Positions 5,109 through 6,157 of a DNA stretch of 6,157 nucleotides are shown one piece after another (within the stretch, counting starts at the first letter, position 1; each line of letters begins with the position of its first letter). The stretch spans positions 1 to 6,157 of the forward strand of contig JAQTPU010000049.1 of NCBI GenBank assembly GCA_028712575.1. Reading direction: 5' to 3'. The position numbers and the translations under genes are program-made. The stretch comes from Candidatus Iainarchaeum sp. (GTDB lineage Archaea; Iainarchaeota; Iainarchaeia; Iainarchaeales; GCA-2688035). Under the pieces are notes generated by a model. It was given only the letters and a program-made list of their open reading frames with translations, was not told the origin of the DNA and made no database searches.

Positions 5109-6074
5109 TCAGGAAACCCTTGGACCTTTTACCCTTCTGCCGTGCTCGATTTCAAACAGTGCGCCCGGAGTCAGAACTATTCTGGGGCCTTTTTGCTTGG
5201 GCCTTTCACGCGCAGGAGAAGCTGTTCTTGGCTGGAAATCATAAACAGCCTGTGCCTGCCTTGCTGTTTCAAGCAATTGGCGATCTTCCGCAGATAAAAG
5301 TCGTCCGCGCTTGCCCTGAATGTTTGGATCGTGATAAATTGCCTTTGCAACCCCGTAAACTTCTTCCTGGCTTATGCCGTAATATTTGCAAGCTCTCCTG
5401 AAAAAAGAATCCCTTTCTTTTATGTCAAGAAAACGCGCCTTGTACTGCATAGAAATCAATGCCCTTATTGCCCTTTCATGCTGCCTTGGATTGTGCAAAA
5501 ATCTGTCAATTGTTGCAACTTCACCGGCTTCTCCAAAAATGCTTGAAACAAACTTAAGGCGTTCAAGGTCCTGGTGCTCTGTCAGTTCGTCAACCTTGTC
5601 GCCTACAAGGCAATATCGCAAGGCCTGCATTTTTTCCGGCGAATAGTTTTCTTTCAAAAAATTAAAGTTCAGAATCATTTCATTGCGGATAACAAACCTG
5701 AAATAGTTCTGGCCATTGGCTGCGGGAGAATTTTCCAGGTCAAAAAGCCTCTTGTATTCCGAGCTTTTCTGGGCAAGCTCCCCAAAAAGTGAATAAACAG
5801 AGTGCTCTGCACGCTTATCATAAAGCGCAGTGCCTTCAGCCATGCGGTTATGATACAAGTATCGCCCAACTGCAAAAACAAGGGAACGAAAACGCTTTGC
5901 TTTTGCATTTGTAAGGAGCCTAACTGTCTTGAGAACCTCCCTTCTTTTTGACTCTATATGGCCGAGGCGAGCAGCAGCCTTTATGCCGCCGTGAACAAGC
6001 ACCCCTGCAAGGCCGAGCTCCTTAAGATACTCTACCGCTTCTCCCACATCTGATTTTCCAGTGACGCGCGACAA
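5109..6074 (-). CDS. Unrecognised soluble protein, start uncertain (TTG 6074)
   Basis: The open frame gives 321 residues ending in TGA. I do not recognise the family. It looks mostly alpha-helical and charged, with no signal peptide or membrane segment. The region 122-144 (QNYFRFVIRNEMILNFNFLKE) and 193-247 (many Arg/Lys and aromatic residues, including KYYGISQEEVYGVAKAIYHD) look like packed helices. The tail from about 281 is Pro/Arg/Lys-rich (PRTASPARERPKQKGPRIV), probably disordered and basic, which could bind nucleic acid; this is inference. No CxxC or nucleotide-binding motif is seen. The only start in the uninterrupted frame near the N-terminus is TTG 6074, with GGAAGG 3 nt before it; GTG 6047 is another option. 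A likely TATA box (6147-6152) is placed for a transcript beginning near an in-frame ATG at 6122, but a TGA at 6087-6089 separates that ATG from this frame. The gene may therefore be 5'-truncated by a nonsense change. Confidence 0.65.
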   Translation of the reverse strand: MSRVTGKSDVGEAVEYLKELGLAGVLVHGGIKAAARLGHIESKRREVLKTVRLLTNAKAKRFRSLVFAVGRYLYHNRMAEGTALYDKRAEHSVYSLFGELAQKSSEYKRLFDLENSPAANGQNYFRFVIRNEMILNFNFLKENYSPEKMQALRYCLVGDKVDELTEHQDLERLKFVSSIFGEAGEVATIDRFLHNPRQHERAIRALISMQYKARFLDIKERDSFFRRACKYYGISQEEVYGVAKAIYHDPNIQGKRGRLLSAEDRQLLETARQAQAVYDFQPRTASPARERPKQKGPRIVLTPGALFEIEHGRRVKGPRVS

Positions 6075-6086
6075 AATCCTTCCGTA

Positions 6087-6122
6087 TCATCCCTTGTCAA
6101 GAAAATTCCTGTCAATACTCAT
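6087..6122 (-). other. 11-codon ATG reading frame, in frame with and just upstream of the right-end gene, ending in TGA
   Basis: ATG 6122 opens MSIDRNFLDKG and stops at TGA 6087-6089. Reading past the TGA continues in the same frame as YGRIL and then the long gene from TTG 6074, so it may be the original N-terminus cut by one substitution. AAGGTGA lies directly against the ATG (spacing zero), which is too close for a normal Shine-Dalgarno site. The TATA box at 6147-6152 is at the right distance for leaderless initiation here. The alternative is a short regulatory upstream ORF. Confidence 0.4.
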
Positions 6123-6146
6123 TCACCTTTCTGGAAACAAATTCGC

Positions 6147-6152
6147 CTTATA
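6147..6152 (-). promoter_or_regulatory. TATA-like box upstream of the right-end gene
   Basis: The minus strand reads TATAAG, centred about 27 nt before ATG 6122, the usual archaeal distance from TATA box to transcription start. It implies either leaderless translation from ATG 6122 or a leader of about 48 nt to TTG 6074. Confidence 0.4.
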
Positions 6153-6157
6153 CCTTC

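Noticed and set aside
4761..5297. 178-codon plus-strand open frame with Phe/Ala/Leu-rich repeats (FAFKGFFAFAIFFAL)
   Set aside because: The apparent hydrophobic repeat is the complement of the Lys-rich repeat of the DUF1858 protein; the frame also crosses into the next minus-strand gene.
6087..6089. TGA as a selenocysteine or reassigned codon
   Set aside because: TGA is used as the stop of three genes in this window, and no cysteine-like catalytic context or SECIS-like element is evident near it.

Overview
The window reads as a gene-dense piece of an archaeal chromosome. The evidence is an archaeal Nmd3-type ribosome-biogenesis protein, a KH-less CPSF-like beta-CASP nuclease, a COG1709-type HTH regulator with its conserved N-terminal leader, TATA-like promoter boxes, and GGTGA-type Shine-Dalgarno sites. 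Small spacers, several non-ATG start options, moderately AT-rich DNA and an unrecognised gene at the right end would fit a DPANN-type lineage (for example Diapherotrites or a relative), but that placement is only a guess. TGA is an ordinary stop here: it ends three of the genes.

Layout. Positions 1-791 (-) hold the N-terminal 263 codons of an SPFH/stomatin-like membrane protein that runs off the left edge. An 85-base divergent intergenic region with AT-rich boxes and a perfect 12-bp palindrome separates it from the HTH regulator (877-1587, +), the only plus-strand gene. The regulator meets the Nmd3 gene tail to tail with no bases between the two stop codons. Nmd3 (1588-2289), a six-helix membrane protein (2297-3058 or 3082) and the beta-CASP nuclease (3084-4358) are tightly packed on the minus strand. 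They look like one operon, transcribed nuclease, membrane protein, Nmd3. Upstream of it lies an 83-base spacer with a perfect 15-bp-arm inverted repeat. Next come a 2x[4Fe-4S] ferredoxin (4442-4621; 59 aa) and a DUF1858 redox-disulfide protein with a lysine-rich hexapeptide-repeat tail (4634-5053), 12 bases apart and probably co-transcribed from a TATA box near 5086. The right end holds an unrecognised 321-codon gene (5109-6074, -) with an awkward TTG start. An ATG-initiated 11-codon reading frame lies in the same frame upstream of it, interrupted by one TGA.

Function. The nuclease/Nmd3 operon points to RNA 3'-end processing or transcription termination together with large-subunit maturation. 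The ferredoxin/DUF1858 pair points to a small redox module. No mobile elements, CRISPR arrays, tRNAs or rRNAs were seen. The items most worth following are the lysine-repeat/DUF1858 fusion, the interrupted start of the right-end gene, the palindrome in front of the regulator, and the long inverted repeat at 4405-4435. There is no gene-free stretch over 300 bases.
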